14,372 bases of DNA from positions 1 through 14,372 of the forward strand of contig JAKFYP010000141.1 of assembly GCA_021730835.1 (NCBI GenBank). The letters are read 5' to 3'. Below are positions 1 through 6,189 of the stretch, one piece after another; within the stretch, counting starts at the first letter, position 1; each line of letters opens with the position of its first letter. The notes under the pieces were generated by a model that ran no database searches, was not told where the DNA came from, and saw only the letters and a list, made by a program, of their open reading frames with translations. The translations under genes and the position numbers were made by a program. The stretch comes from Alphaproteobacteria bacterium (GTDB lineage: Bacteria > Pseudomonadota > Alphaproteobacteria > Rickettsiales > UBA998).

Positions 1-3
1 TAA

Positions 4-342
4 TTATACCGCAAATGAATTCCCGCAACCGCAGGAAGCGGTCGCGTTGGGGTTTTTAATCTCAAAGAACGAACCGCCCAGTTCTTCAACGTAGTCGAGC
101 ATCCCGTCTTTGAGAAACCCGAGCGACACCTGATCTACCGCCACTTTTGCCCCGGCCCGCTCGATAACGGCATCCTCACCGGCAGCCGGGACAGCGTCGA
201 AGGCAAAGCGATACTGAAAGCCTGAGCACCCTCCGCCATCCACCGATACCCGCAGGTAACTGCCCGGCGGCTCATCGCGCAGCAGATAGGCGATACGCGC
301 CGCCGCGCTGTCGCTAAGAGCAAATATTGAGGAGCTGTCCAT
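4..342 (-). CDS. erpA: A-type iron-sulfur cluster carrier (ErpA/IscA family)
   Basis: Small cytoplasmic carrier that receives Fe-S clusters and passes them to apo-enzymes. The 112-residue product is a complete HesB/IscA domain: it has the three conserved ligand cysteines, C39 in a GGGCSGFQY motif and C104/C106 in a SCGCGNSF tail, and the NPNA stretch before the tail. I start it at 342 because family members begin just before the 'LSDSAAARI' segment and an AAGGA sits right upstream, though closer to the ATG than usual. An in-frame ATG at 384 would add 14 residues with no family resemblance, encoded partly by the end of the repeat element at 370-635. Known of the family: ErpA, IscA and SufA are hard to separate by sequence alone; the SCGCG tail fits ErpA or SufA. 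No suf or isc gene is adjacent in the window. The upstream region has been altered by the repeat element, which could affect its promoter (inference). Confidence 0.9.
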   Translation of the reverse strand: MDSSSIFALSDSAAARIAYLLRDEPPGSYLRVSVDGGGCSGFQYRFAFDAVPAAGEDAVIERAGAKVAVDQVSLGFLKDGMLDYVEELGGSFFEIKNPNATASCGCGNSFAV

Positions 343-369
343 ATTCCTTATTATACGAGCAAGACCAAT

Positions 370-635
370 TTGAGACCATTGCATAATCCCCCCCGCTTGC
401 GGGAGGGGGTTAGGGGGAGGGTGTCAAACTCAGACATCGCGAAGGCTTTGCACACCCCTGACGCTTCCCAGATTGTGTCACGACCATCCGCTGAACACCA
501 TTGTCATTCCACATAAGCATTCCCCCTATGTTGGAATAACAGACTGACGACGGCAAGACACTAGCCGGTATAATATCCGCCGCATATCTCCGAATCGGAT
601 TCTTCGTTCGCAATAGCGCGTAGCAATGGTCTCAA
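370..635. mobile_element. Candidate MITE-like element with 13-bp terminal inverted repeats
   Basis: TTGAGACCATTGC at 370-382 is repeated as its exact reverse complement at 623-635, bounding 266 bp without a convincing gene. The GAGACC...TGC end resembles the termini of some IS5-group insertion sequences (recalled, not checked), so a non-autonomous derivative is a reasonable reading. A clear target-site duplication is not visible: the flanks are CAAT on the left and CAAC on the right, similar but not identical. The left end lies 28 bases upstream of the erpA start and the right end 22 bases beyond the Bax-inhibitor gene stop. The rest of the 314-base gap (343-369 and 636-656) shows nothing else. 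A TATAAT at 569-574 has no good -35 partner. An alternative reading is a long-range stem with no mobility. Confidence 0.4.
388..421. repeat. G/C-rich palindrome with TTAGGGGGAGGG tail
   Basis: A run of seven C followed by GCTTGCGGG and a G-run forms a compact hairpin (388-409), and a second G-run, TTAGGGGGAGGG, follows at 410-421. This type of C-run/G-run palindrome is a common dispersed intergenic repeat in proteobacteria. A related but not identical C-run/G-run palindrome occurs in this window at 14069-14132. It lies inside the inverted-repeat element at 370-635, about 45 bases upstream of the erpA start, so it would be in or near that gene's leader. Confidence 0.5.
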
Positions 636-656
636 CAACTATCTCTGCTTACCCCG

Positions 657-1397
657 TTAGCGGCGATCCCCGAACAGATGCAGCAGCATGATAAACAGGT
701 TGATGAAATCGAGATAGAGGTTGAGCGCTCCCATAATCACCATCCGGTTCATCATGGCGGCATCGCCCGCTATCTGATAATACATATTTTTCAGCTTCTG
801 CGTATCATAGGCGGTCAGCCCGGCAAACGTCACGACACCAATCGCCGAAATAGCGAAATGCAGGCCGTTGCTTTGTACGAACATATTGACGATTGAGGCG
901 ATAATCAGCCCAACCACGCTCATGAATAAAAACGCGCCCCACGGGCCTAAGTCTTTTTTCGTCGTATAACCATAGAGACTCAGCGCGCCGAACGAAGCCG
1001 AAGTGATGAAAAACACACGGGCGATGCTGACGCCGGTATAAGCGAGGAAAATGGAATGCAGCGACAGCCCCATCGCCACGGCGAAGCCCCAGAACCACGC
1101 CTGAGCGGTTGCCTGCGTCATCTTGTGCATGCGGGCCGAGAGATAAAAGACGATAGCCAGCGGCGCGAACATGGCAACATAACCCAGACCCGAAGGCCCG
1201 ACCTGACCGGCGGCGTTGATCTTCCAGAGCAGGCCCTGCACGGCTTCGGACTGACTTGCGAACCACGCGACCAGACCGGTCAGCAGAACGGCGCTGGCCA
1301 TGTAATTATAGATGCGCAGCATATAAGAGCGCAAACCGGCATCAAATTCAACTGTTTGCGTTCGTGTCGAAAACGATTGCGGTTCAGTGTTACGCAT
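657..1397 (-). CDS. Bax inhibitor-1 / YccA family membrane protein
   Basis: A 246-residue inner-membrane protein with seven hydrophobic segments at about residues 31-50, 70-89, 97-120, 123-143, 152-173, 180-197 and 222-242. Family hallmarks are TAYDTQKLK after the sixth helix and GALNLYLDFINLF in the last one, with a GDRR end. Family knowledge: bacterial members include E. coli YccA, which interacts with the FtsH protease, and BsYetJ, a pH-sensitive calcium leak; the specific role here is unknown. The start at 1397 is chosen because GGAGGT lies five bases upstream; an in-frame ATG at 1424 lacks such a site. A promoter at 1439-1468 fits this start with a leader of roughly 35 bases. It is divergent from the threonylcarbamoyl-AMP synthase gene. 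Confidence 0.92.
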   Translation of the reverse strand: MRNTEPQSFSTRTQTVEFDAGLRSYMLRIYNYMASAVLLTGLVAWFASQSEAVQGLLWKINAAGQVGPSGLGYVAMFAPLAIVFYLSARMHKMTQATAQAWFWGFAVAMGLSLHSIFLAYTGVSIARVFFITSASFGALSLYGYTTKKDLGPWGAFLFMSVVGLIIASIVNMFVQSNGLHFAISAIGVVTFAGLTAYDTQKLKNMYYQIAGDAAMMNRMVIMGALNLYLDFINLFIMLLHLFGDRR

Positions 1398-1438
1398 GGA
1401 AACCTCCGTTTTAAAAAGCGTCATTACCTGTGACTCCC

Positions 1439-1468
1439 ATTATATAGGCAGAACGCCTCGCAATTCAA
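1439..1468 (-). promoter_or_regulatory. Probable sigma-70-type promoter for the Bax inhibitor-1 gene
   Basis: On the minus strand TTGAAT (1468-1463) and a perfect TATAAT (1444-1439) are separated by 18 bases. Transcription would start near 1432, about 35 bases before the ATG at 1397, and the GGAGGT ribosome site falls inside that leader. The -35 matches the consensus at four of six positions. This is a visual match only. Confidence 0.45.
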
Positions 1469-1532
1469 GCCCTGTGAGGGATTTAATCGCTTTGGCCTTG
1501 CTTTTTCCGGCTACCGCAACTCTAAAGAGGGC

Positions 1533-2495
1533 ATGCTGATCTTACCTCCCACGCCCGAGCACATCGCCCGCGCCGCCGAAACGCTGGCGGAAGGCAGGCT
1601 GGTGGCTTTTCCGACCGAAACCGTCTACGGGCTGGGCGGCGACGCCCGAAACGAGGATGCCGTTTGTGCCATTTATGCCGCCAAAGGCCGACCGGCGCAT
1701 AACCCTCTGATTGTGCATGTAGCAAATGGAGATATGGCGCGCTACTACGGAAGTTTCAACCGTGATGCGCAAATACTTGCCGCCGCCTTCTGGCCCGGCC
1801 CGCTGACGCTCGTGATACCGCGCCGCACCGATGCGCCGCTGACAAAAACACTGTGCCGCCTCGACACTATTGCCCTGCGCGTACCGGCTCACCCTGTTGC
1901 CGCGGCGCTGCTGGCGAATTTCGGGCAAGGCATCGCCGCGCCAAGCGCCAACCGCTCGGGGCGTATCAGCCCGACGAAAGCCGCGCATGTCGGGGAAGAA
2001 TTTACGGAGAACCACCCGGCGCTGGCGTTTATTCTCGATGGCGGGGCGTGCGAGCGGGGAATTGAATCCACTGTCGTCGCCTGCCTTGGCGATGGCCCGC
2101 GCATTCTCAGGCCGGGCAGTATCACCGCCGATGCGATTGGAAAGCATTTACCTCACTTATGTGAAGCCGCTACGCCTGACCCGGCATCCCCTCTTGCGCC
2201 GGGGCAACTGGAAAGCCATTATGCGCCGCGCTTGCCGGTACGCCTGAACGCCGCCGCCCCCCGTCCCGGTGAAGCATTCCTCGCTTTCGGGCCGACGGAT
2301 GCGCACGGGCCGCAGATGCGCAACCTCAGTGAGCAGGGTAATCCCGAAGAAGCCGCCGCTCATCTCTACGATATGCTGCGCATACTCGATACGCCGGAAT
2401 ATAGCGCCATTGCCGTGATGCCCATCCCGACCGATGGTATCGGCGCGGCGATTAACGACCGGCTGCGCCGCGCCGCTGCATTGTGTGAAGAATGA
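1533..2495 (+). CDS. tsaC: L-threonylcarbamoyladenylate synthase (Sua5/YwlC/YrdC family)
   Basis: Makes threonylcarbamoyl-AMP from threonine, bicarbonate and ATP, the first step of t6A37 formation in ANN-decoding tRNAs. The 320-residue protein has an N-terminal YrdC domain (about 1-205) with FPTETVYGLG at 26-35, KGRPAHNPL at 51-59 and APSANRSG at 136-143, which form the nucleotide and threonine pocket. It then has the Sua5 linker GQLESHYAPRLP (224-235) and a C-terminal Sua5 domain ending in IPTDGIGAAINDRLRRAA. It is therefore the long Sua5 form rather than the short YrdC/TsaC form of about 190 residues. AGAGG lies just upstream of the ATG. Its stop overlaps the start of the next gene by four bases (ATGA), so the two are probably co-translated, with queE further downstream. 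Confidence 0.95.
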   Translation: MLILPPTPEHIARAAETLAEGRLVAFPTETVYGLGGDARNEDAVCAIYAAKGRPAHNPLIVHVANGDMARYYGSFNRDAQILAAAFWPGPLTLVIPRRTDAPLTKTLCRLDTIALRVPAHPVAAALLANFGQGIAAPSANRSGRISPTKAAHVGEEFTENHPALAFILDGGACERGIESTVVACLGDGPRILRPGSITADAIGKHLPHLCEAATPDPASPLAPGQLESHYAPRLPVRLNAAAPRPGEAFLAFGPTDAHGPQMRNLSEQGNPEEAAAHLYDMLRILDTPEYSAIAVMPIPTDGIGAAINDRLRRAAALCEE

Positions 2496-2971
2496 GAGAT
2501 AATCGTATGTTCATCAAGCATATTACTATAGCGCTTGCCATTGGCTTGCTGGCATGGGCGCTCTATGCCACCATTCCGCCGCCGGTACGCGAAATCCTCC
2601 CCGATGTCCCGGATTACCTCGCATATGACGCCAATGCGGGCGTATGGGTATCGCCCGCTGGCTTGCGCTACGGCAAAGACCCGAACCCGCGCTTTAAGAC
2701 CCGCGTGGATCACCTGCTGTCGCATACTACGCCGGATGATTCCAAACCTTATCATTCGGTATTTACCGGGCGCGACCCGATATTTCTGCTGAAGCTGATT
2801 GACGAAGCATGGCAGGCTCGCGGCCCGCCCGAGCGACAGGAAGGAGTCCGCCCGCGTGATGTCTATGATATTCCCATGCGCCGTGAAACCGGTACAAAAG
2901 GCCAGCGCGGCATCCGCATCGTCACCGAATCAGATACCGCCGATTTCGTCATCGCCTATCCGGTAAAGTAA
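2492..2971 (+). CDS. Membrane-anchored protein of unknown function with HxxxHT...HSVF...DEAW core
   Basis: I do not recognise a named family. The 159-residue product begins with a hydrophobic segment (about 11-29) following MFIKH, which would act as a signal anchor or uncleaved signal peptide, so the rest is probably periplasmic. The soluble part has a conserved-looking core: RVDHLLSHTTPDDSKPYHSVF (71-91), FLLKLIDEAWQARG (98-111), a DVYDIPMRR strand (123-131) and a final FVIAYPV (152-158). The order helix, histidine, H-x-V-F, then strands ending in a 'YP' motif loosely recalls small RNase-like toxin domains and some planctomycete hypothetical proteins; this is only an impression. The ATG at 2492 overlaps the upstream stop; an alternative start at 2507 gives a more typical signal sequence. 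It probably belongs to the same transcript as the threonylcarbamoyl-AMP synthase and queE. Confidence 0.78.
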   Translation: MRDNRMFIKHITIALAIGLLAWALYATIPPPVREILPDVPDYLAYDANAGVWVSPAGLRYGKDPNPRFKTRVDHLLSHTTPDDSKPYHSVFTGRDPIFLLKLIDEAWQARGPPERQEGVRPRDVYDIPMRRETGTKGQRGIRIVTESDTADFVIAYPVK

Positions 2972-3004
2972 TTCCTTTGATGCTTAAAATCTTATAGAGG
3001 AGTT

Positions 3005-3070
3005 ATGAGACAGGCATTACACGGGAGCGATAGAGGATGTTCGGAGATAACCCCATACGCCAGCCCTTAA
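3005..3070 (+). other. Candidate short upstream ORF (21 codons) overlapping the queE start
   Basis: An ATG at 3005 preceded by AGAGGAG (2996-3002) opens a 21-codon frame (begins MRQALHGSDRG, ends PYASP) that stops at 3068-3070, inside queE and out of frame with it. Its ribosome site is stronger than the one before queE, whose nearest good match is GGGAG nine bases upstream, so it could be translated and influence queE initiation. No riboswitch-like fold of the preQ1 type is apparent in the short gap. It may be a chance frame. Confidence 0.2.
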
Positions 3071-3711
3071 AGGGTGACGGCAATGCGCTGGAGGTGCATT
3101 CGATCTTCGCCACGTTGCAGGGAGAAGGCCCGCTCGCCGGGACGCCCGCCGTCTTTATCCGGCTTGGGGGATGCAATCTGGCCTGCGATTTCTGCGATAC
3201 CGAGTTTGAGAACTTTGCGGCCCGGCCCCTCACGGAAATTACGCGTGAGGCAGACCATCTCTCACGCAACGCGGCGGGTGAGCGGGTCTGCGGGCTGATC
3301 GTCATCACCGGCGGGGAACCACTACGCCAGCCCGTCGGCCCGCTATGCGAGCTTCTGCTGAGCGAGGGATTCGAGGTGCAGATAGAAACCAACGGCACGC
3401 TGTTTCGTCCGCTCGATGCCCGCGTTAAAATCGTCTGCTCGCCAAAAGCCGCCAACGGCAATTACCATCCGCTGCGTGAGGATCTGTTATCCCGGCTCGA
3501 TGCCATCAAGTTTATCATCTCAACCCGGACACCTTATCATCAGGTTGTTGAACTGGGTCAGACGGCGCACGGCATCCCTGTTTACGTCCAGCCGATGGAT
3601 GCCTGCGATGCGGCGCTTAATGCCGCCAATCTCGCTCTGGCGCAACGACTGGCGCAACAACACGGCTACCGCCTGAGCCTGCAACTGCACAAGATACTGG
3701 GTATACCCTAA
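3037..3711 (+). CDS. queE: 7-carboxy-7-deazaguanine synthase, radical SAM
   Basis: Converts 6-carboxytetrahydropterin to 7-carboxy-7-deazaguanine on the queuosine pathway using S-adenosylmethionine and a 4Fe-4S cluster. The 224-residue protein carries the cluster motif C46-x3-C50-x2-C53 (GGCNLACDFCDTEF), the substrate loop TLQGEGPLAGTPAVF just before it, the SAM-binding TGGEP at 91-95, QIETNG at 115-120, CSPK at 134-137, QPMD at 185-188 and the closing LQLHKILGIP. The CX3CX2C spacing is the form most QueE proteins use. The start is supported by the MFGxNPIR opening I recall from alphaproteobacterial homologues; GGGAG at 3023-3027 would be the ribosome site. The other queuosine genes (queC, queD, queF) are not in the window. 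It converges with the DUF2163 gene, leaving only 12 bases between stops. Confidence 0.95.
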   Translation: MFGDNPIRQPLKGDGNALEVHSIFATLQGEGPLAGTPAVFIRLGGCNLACDFCDTEFENFAARPLTEITREADHLSRNAAGERVCGLIVITGGEPLRQPVGPLCELLLSEGFEVQIETNGTLFRPLDARVKIVCSPKAANGNYHPLREDLLSRLDAIKFIISTRTPYHQVVELGQTAHGIPVYVQPMDACDAALNAANLALAQRLAQQHGYRLSLQLHKILGIP

Positions 3712-3723
3712 CAGTCTGCGGAG

Positions 3724-4578
3724 CTATTCCCATTCGCTGCGGGTGGAGGCCGTCTCCAGAAGACGATCCAGCCCGGGCACATGCGGCTCGCCCCGGAAAT
3801 TCACCGCATTATCGAAACGGGAAATACACGTCTCAAAGGTTTTATCGCAACCCTCGGTGATAATGTAAATATCCCCTGCCTCAATGTCATAGGGATACGG
3901 CAGAAAGACCGTCATCGTCCCCGGCGTGTAATATTTAATCTCACGGGTCAGGCCGTTATTGCCGCCGCTGACGAAACGCAACGTGCCAAAAGAAAAAACC
4001 CCGGAATCTTCGGTTCTGGCCGTGTCATGTACTACACTGCGCGAGGTCACGCCGGTAATCGTGCCGGTAAACGTGCGCCCGGCCAGATTCACCTTGCAGC
4101 GCGCATCGCCCAGATCGGCCCGGCAGGAAGGGCTATACAACTCCCCTACCCGCTGCGACAGGCGCTGCGTCAGGCCGCGCACTTCGGCAATAAACCGTGT
4201 TCCGTCAAAGGTGACTTCGCCCAGCCAGCCGACCCGCAGCGGAATCCTGCCCGATGCCATATCGGCGTAATTGAGCATGAATACCTCGATTTCCGCATGG
4301 TCATAAAGACCGGCCATCAAGTCTTCCTCGGTAATCGTATCGGAATGGAGCATTCCCTCAATATCGAGGTTATCCACCGATAGCGAGGCGGAGGAAGCTA
4401 CCGCCGTCGGCGTAAAGCCGGTCGCCGCCCGGTAGGTAACGCCGTCCACTCCCAAATCGCGGTCATGATCGGTGAAGCCCATCACGGTGGCATCGCGGCG
4501 CGTCAGCTTCCAGCAGGTCGCCAGCGTCAGCACCTCGCCTTGCAGATGGTTTTTCAGGCCGGTCGTTATCGTTTTCAT
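3724..4578 (-). CDS. DUF2163 phage/GTA-type tail hub protein (RcGTA g13-like), orphan
   Basis: A 284-residue protein of the DUF2163 family (phage conserved protein, TIGR02218-like). It begins with the family pattern of KTITTGLKNHL, TCWKLTRRDATVMGFTDHDRD (21-41) and GVTYRAATGFTPTA, and continues with RVGWLGEV and LYSPSCRADLGDARC. In alphaproteobacterial gene transfer agents this family is the tail hub protein next to the distal tail protein (DUF2460), an NlpC/P60 peptidase and the large tip protein. Lambda gpL-like hubs bind an iron-sulfur cluster; four cysteines at 152, 161, 244 and 251 could serve that purpose. AAGGAG eight bases before the ATG makes it look expressed, and the frame is intact. 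It is odd that no neighbour is phage-like: nnr lies 80 bases upstream on the same strand and queE is downstream. Either the gene cluster is scattered in this genome, as in some Rickettsiales, or it is a remnant. Confidence 0.9.
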   Translation of the reverse strand: MKTITTGLKNHLQGEVLTLATCWKLTRRDATVMGFTDHDRDLGVDGVTYRAATGFTPTAVASSASLSVDNLDIEGMLHSDTITEEDLMAGLYDHAEIEVFMLNYADMASGRIPLRVGWLGEVTFDGTRFIAEVRGLTQRLSQRVGELYSPSCRADLGDARCKVNLAGRTFTGTITGVTSRSVVHDTARTEDSGVFSFGTLRFVSGGNNGLTREIKYYTPGTMTVFLPYPYDIEAGDIYIITEGCDKTFETCISRFDNAVNFRGEPHVPGLDRLLETASTRSEWE

Positions 4579-4658
4579 ATCCCGCGCTCCTTTATGGATT
4601 CAAATGCAGGAACGCCGGGACAGGAAGTGGAAATATATTGCGACGTCAAGACAATAAC

Positions 4659-6149
4659 TTACAGCGACTCAATCGCCCGGGGGAGCATGGCGGGAATATC
4701 GCTCGCAACCAGCCCGTAGCCGAATTGCGAAGCCGCCGCGCCGTGCAGCCAGACCGCCGCCGCCGCCGCGTCAAACGGCGTCATGCCCCCGGCCATCAAT
4801 CCGGCGATCATCCCGGCCAGCACGTCCCCGGAACCGGCGGTCGCCAGCGTGGGCGGAGCGTTGCCGTTAATCAGCACCCGCATTCCATCAGGATCGGCAA
4901 TCATCGTATCCGGCCCCTTGAGCACCACCACCGCACGCGATAAAATCGCCGCCTGAGAAGCCCGCTTGTATTTGGGCGCTCCCTCCTCCACCCGGTCGCC
5001 GAACAGGCGGGTAAATTCACCTTCATGCGGCGTCAGCACCACCGGTGAAGCGGATTGCTCAATCGCCCCGAACAATATTTCCTCATCGCTTTCAAAGGCC
5101 GTCAGCGCATCGGCATCCAGCACCAGCGCCTTTCCGGAGGCCAGCGAGGTCAATACGGTATGGCGGGTATCCTCACCGCCGCCATGCCCCGGCCCGACCA
5201 CCAGCGCCGTTATTTTTTTATGCCCGGCCAGCGAGCGGAATTCTCCCGCCTCCTCGCAAAGCCGCGTCATGACGGCATCGGGATGCGCCGCGTAAACCGG
5301 CAATGCGTCGAAGCTACAGGCAATCGTCACCGCGCCGCATAACCGGGCCGCGCCCATCGCCGCCAGCCGCGCCGCGCCGGTGCATTCCAGCGGCCCGCCC
5401 GCTACCAGCACCGCCCCCCGCGCATATTTATGATCGGCGATGCGAGGATAGGGAAAAGACGCCCGCCAGTAGCGCGGCAGATTCTCAAGCAGGTGCGGGC
5501 TGGCCGCTTCGGCAATCGCCGCTACCTGCCTGCCGAGTTTGATATCCAGCACGATAGTCTTGCCGCAGAATGCCCGCCCGGGGGCCAGCACATGCCCGAG
5601 CTTGCGGGAGGCAAACGTCAGCGTCAGCGATGCCAGCAGCACATGGCCCATAATCGCCCCGTCATCCGTGCCGATACCCGAGGGCATATCCACGGCGATC
5701 ACGTGATTATCCTGATGATTGATTTCCTGAATACGCTCGGCGATCACGCCCTCCAGCGGACGGGTCAACCCCGTGCCGAACAGGGCGTCAACCACCAGCC
5801 TGCGCGGCTGCACCTTGCGCTCGGCCAGCGGGTAGCGCACCCCCTGATAATGGCCGGACGCTTTCGCTGCCGGGCCTGTCATATCGGCGGTGACGGCCAG
5901 CACCTCGACCGGCCAGCCCTCCAGCCGCAGCATCTCGGCGACAATATAGCCGTCCCCACCGTTATTACCCGGGCCGCATAACACGATAACCGGCTGTTTC
6001 TCATAATGCTGCACGATATACTGCGCCACTCCGCGCCCTGCCAGTTGCATCATCTCCCAGGGTGTGAAGCCGGGTGCGGTGGCATCGGCCTCCGCCTGTG
6101 CCATCTGTGCGGCAGTCAGTAAATACCCTTCCTCATTGAGCAATTCCAT
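4659..6149 (-). CDS. nnr: Bifunctional NAD(P)H-hydrate epimerase / ADP-dependent NAD(P)H-hydrate dehydratase
   Basis: Metabolite-repair enzyme that restores damaged NAD(P)H: the N-terminal YjeF_N/NnrE half interconverts the R and S hydrates, and the C-terminal NnrD half dehydrates the S form using ADP. The 496-residue protein shows both halves. The epimerase has GPGNNGGDG at 59-67, VDALFGTGL at 120-128 and AVDMPSGIGTDDG at 152-164. The dehydratase has LTPHEGEF at 372-379 and the nucleotide loop TAGSGDVLAGMIAGL at 437-451, where D442 is the expected catalytic residue. Length and domain order are those of E. coli YjeF/Nnr. It is cytoplasmic. It is divergent from slt with only 40 bases between starts, and the slt promoter appears to lie within its first codons. 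Upstream purines (AGGGCAGG) are a moderate ribosome site. Confidence 0.96.
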   Translation of the reverse strand: MELLNEEGYLLTAAQMAQAEADATAPGFTPWEMMQLAGRGVAQYIVQHYEKQPVIVLCGPGNNGGDGYIVAEMLRLEGWPVEVLAVTADMTGPAAKASGHYQGVRYPLAERKVQPRRLVVDALFGTGLTRPLEGVIAERIQEINHQDNHVIAVDMPSGIGTDDGAIMGHVLLASLTLTFASRKLGHVLAPGRAFCGKTIVLDIKLGRQVAAIAEAASPHLLENLPRYWRASFPYPRIADHKYARGAVLVAGGPLECTGAARLAAMGAARLCGAVTIACSFDALPVYAAHPDAVMTRLCEEAGEFRSLAGHKKITALVVGPGHGGGEDTRHTVLTSLASGKALVLDADALTAFESDEEILFGAIEQSASPVVLTPHEGEFTRLFGDRVEEGAPKYKRASQAAILSRAVVVLKGPDTMIADPDGMRVLINGNAPPTLATAGSGDVLAGMIAGLMAGGMTPFDAAAAAVWLHGAAASQFGYGLVASDIPAMLPRAIESL

Positions 6150-6165
6150 AAGCCTGCCCTATACT
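6136..6165 (+). promoter_or_regulatory. Possible sigma-70-type promoter for slt
   Basis: TTGAGC (6136-6141) and TATACT (6160-6165) are separated by 18 bases, matching consensus at four and five positions. Transcription would start near 6172, leaving an 18-base leader to the ATG at 6190. The -35 lies in the 5' end of nnr on the opposite strand, as expected for two divergent genes only 40 bases apart. Confidence 0.35.
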
Positions 6166-6189
6166 CCTACGGCAATTTATGATAGTGGG

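Noticed and set aside
343..384. Longer ErpA start at 384
   Set aside because: The added 14 residues have no family resemblance and come partly from the inverted-repeat element; the ATG at 342 gives the usual domain start.
410..613. 67-codon minus-strand frame in the erpA gap
   Set aside because: Made of the palindrome and the putative mobile element; no recognisable features or good ribosome site.
3781..4383. 200-codon plus-strand frame antisense to the DUF2163 gene
   Set aside because: No motifs; the minus-strand frame matches a known family from end to end.
3724..6149. Prophage spanning the DUF2163 gene
   Set aside because: Only one phage-like gene is present; both neighbours are housekeeping genes and no integrase or attachment repeats are seen.
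6064..6189. Upstream extension of the slt frame
   Set aside because: It overlaps nnr on the other strand and would place 42 extra residues before a clear signal peptide.
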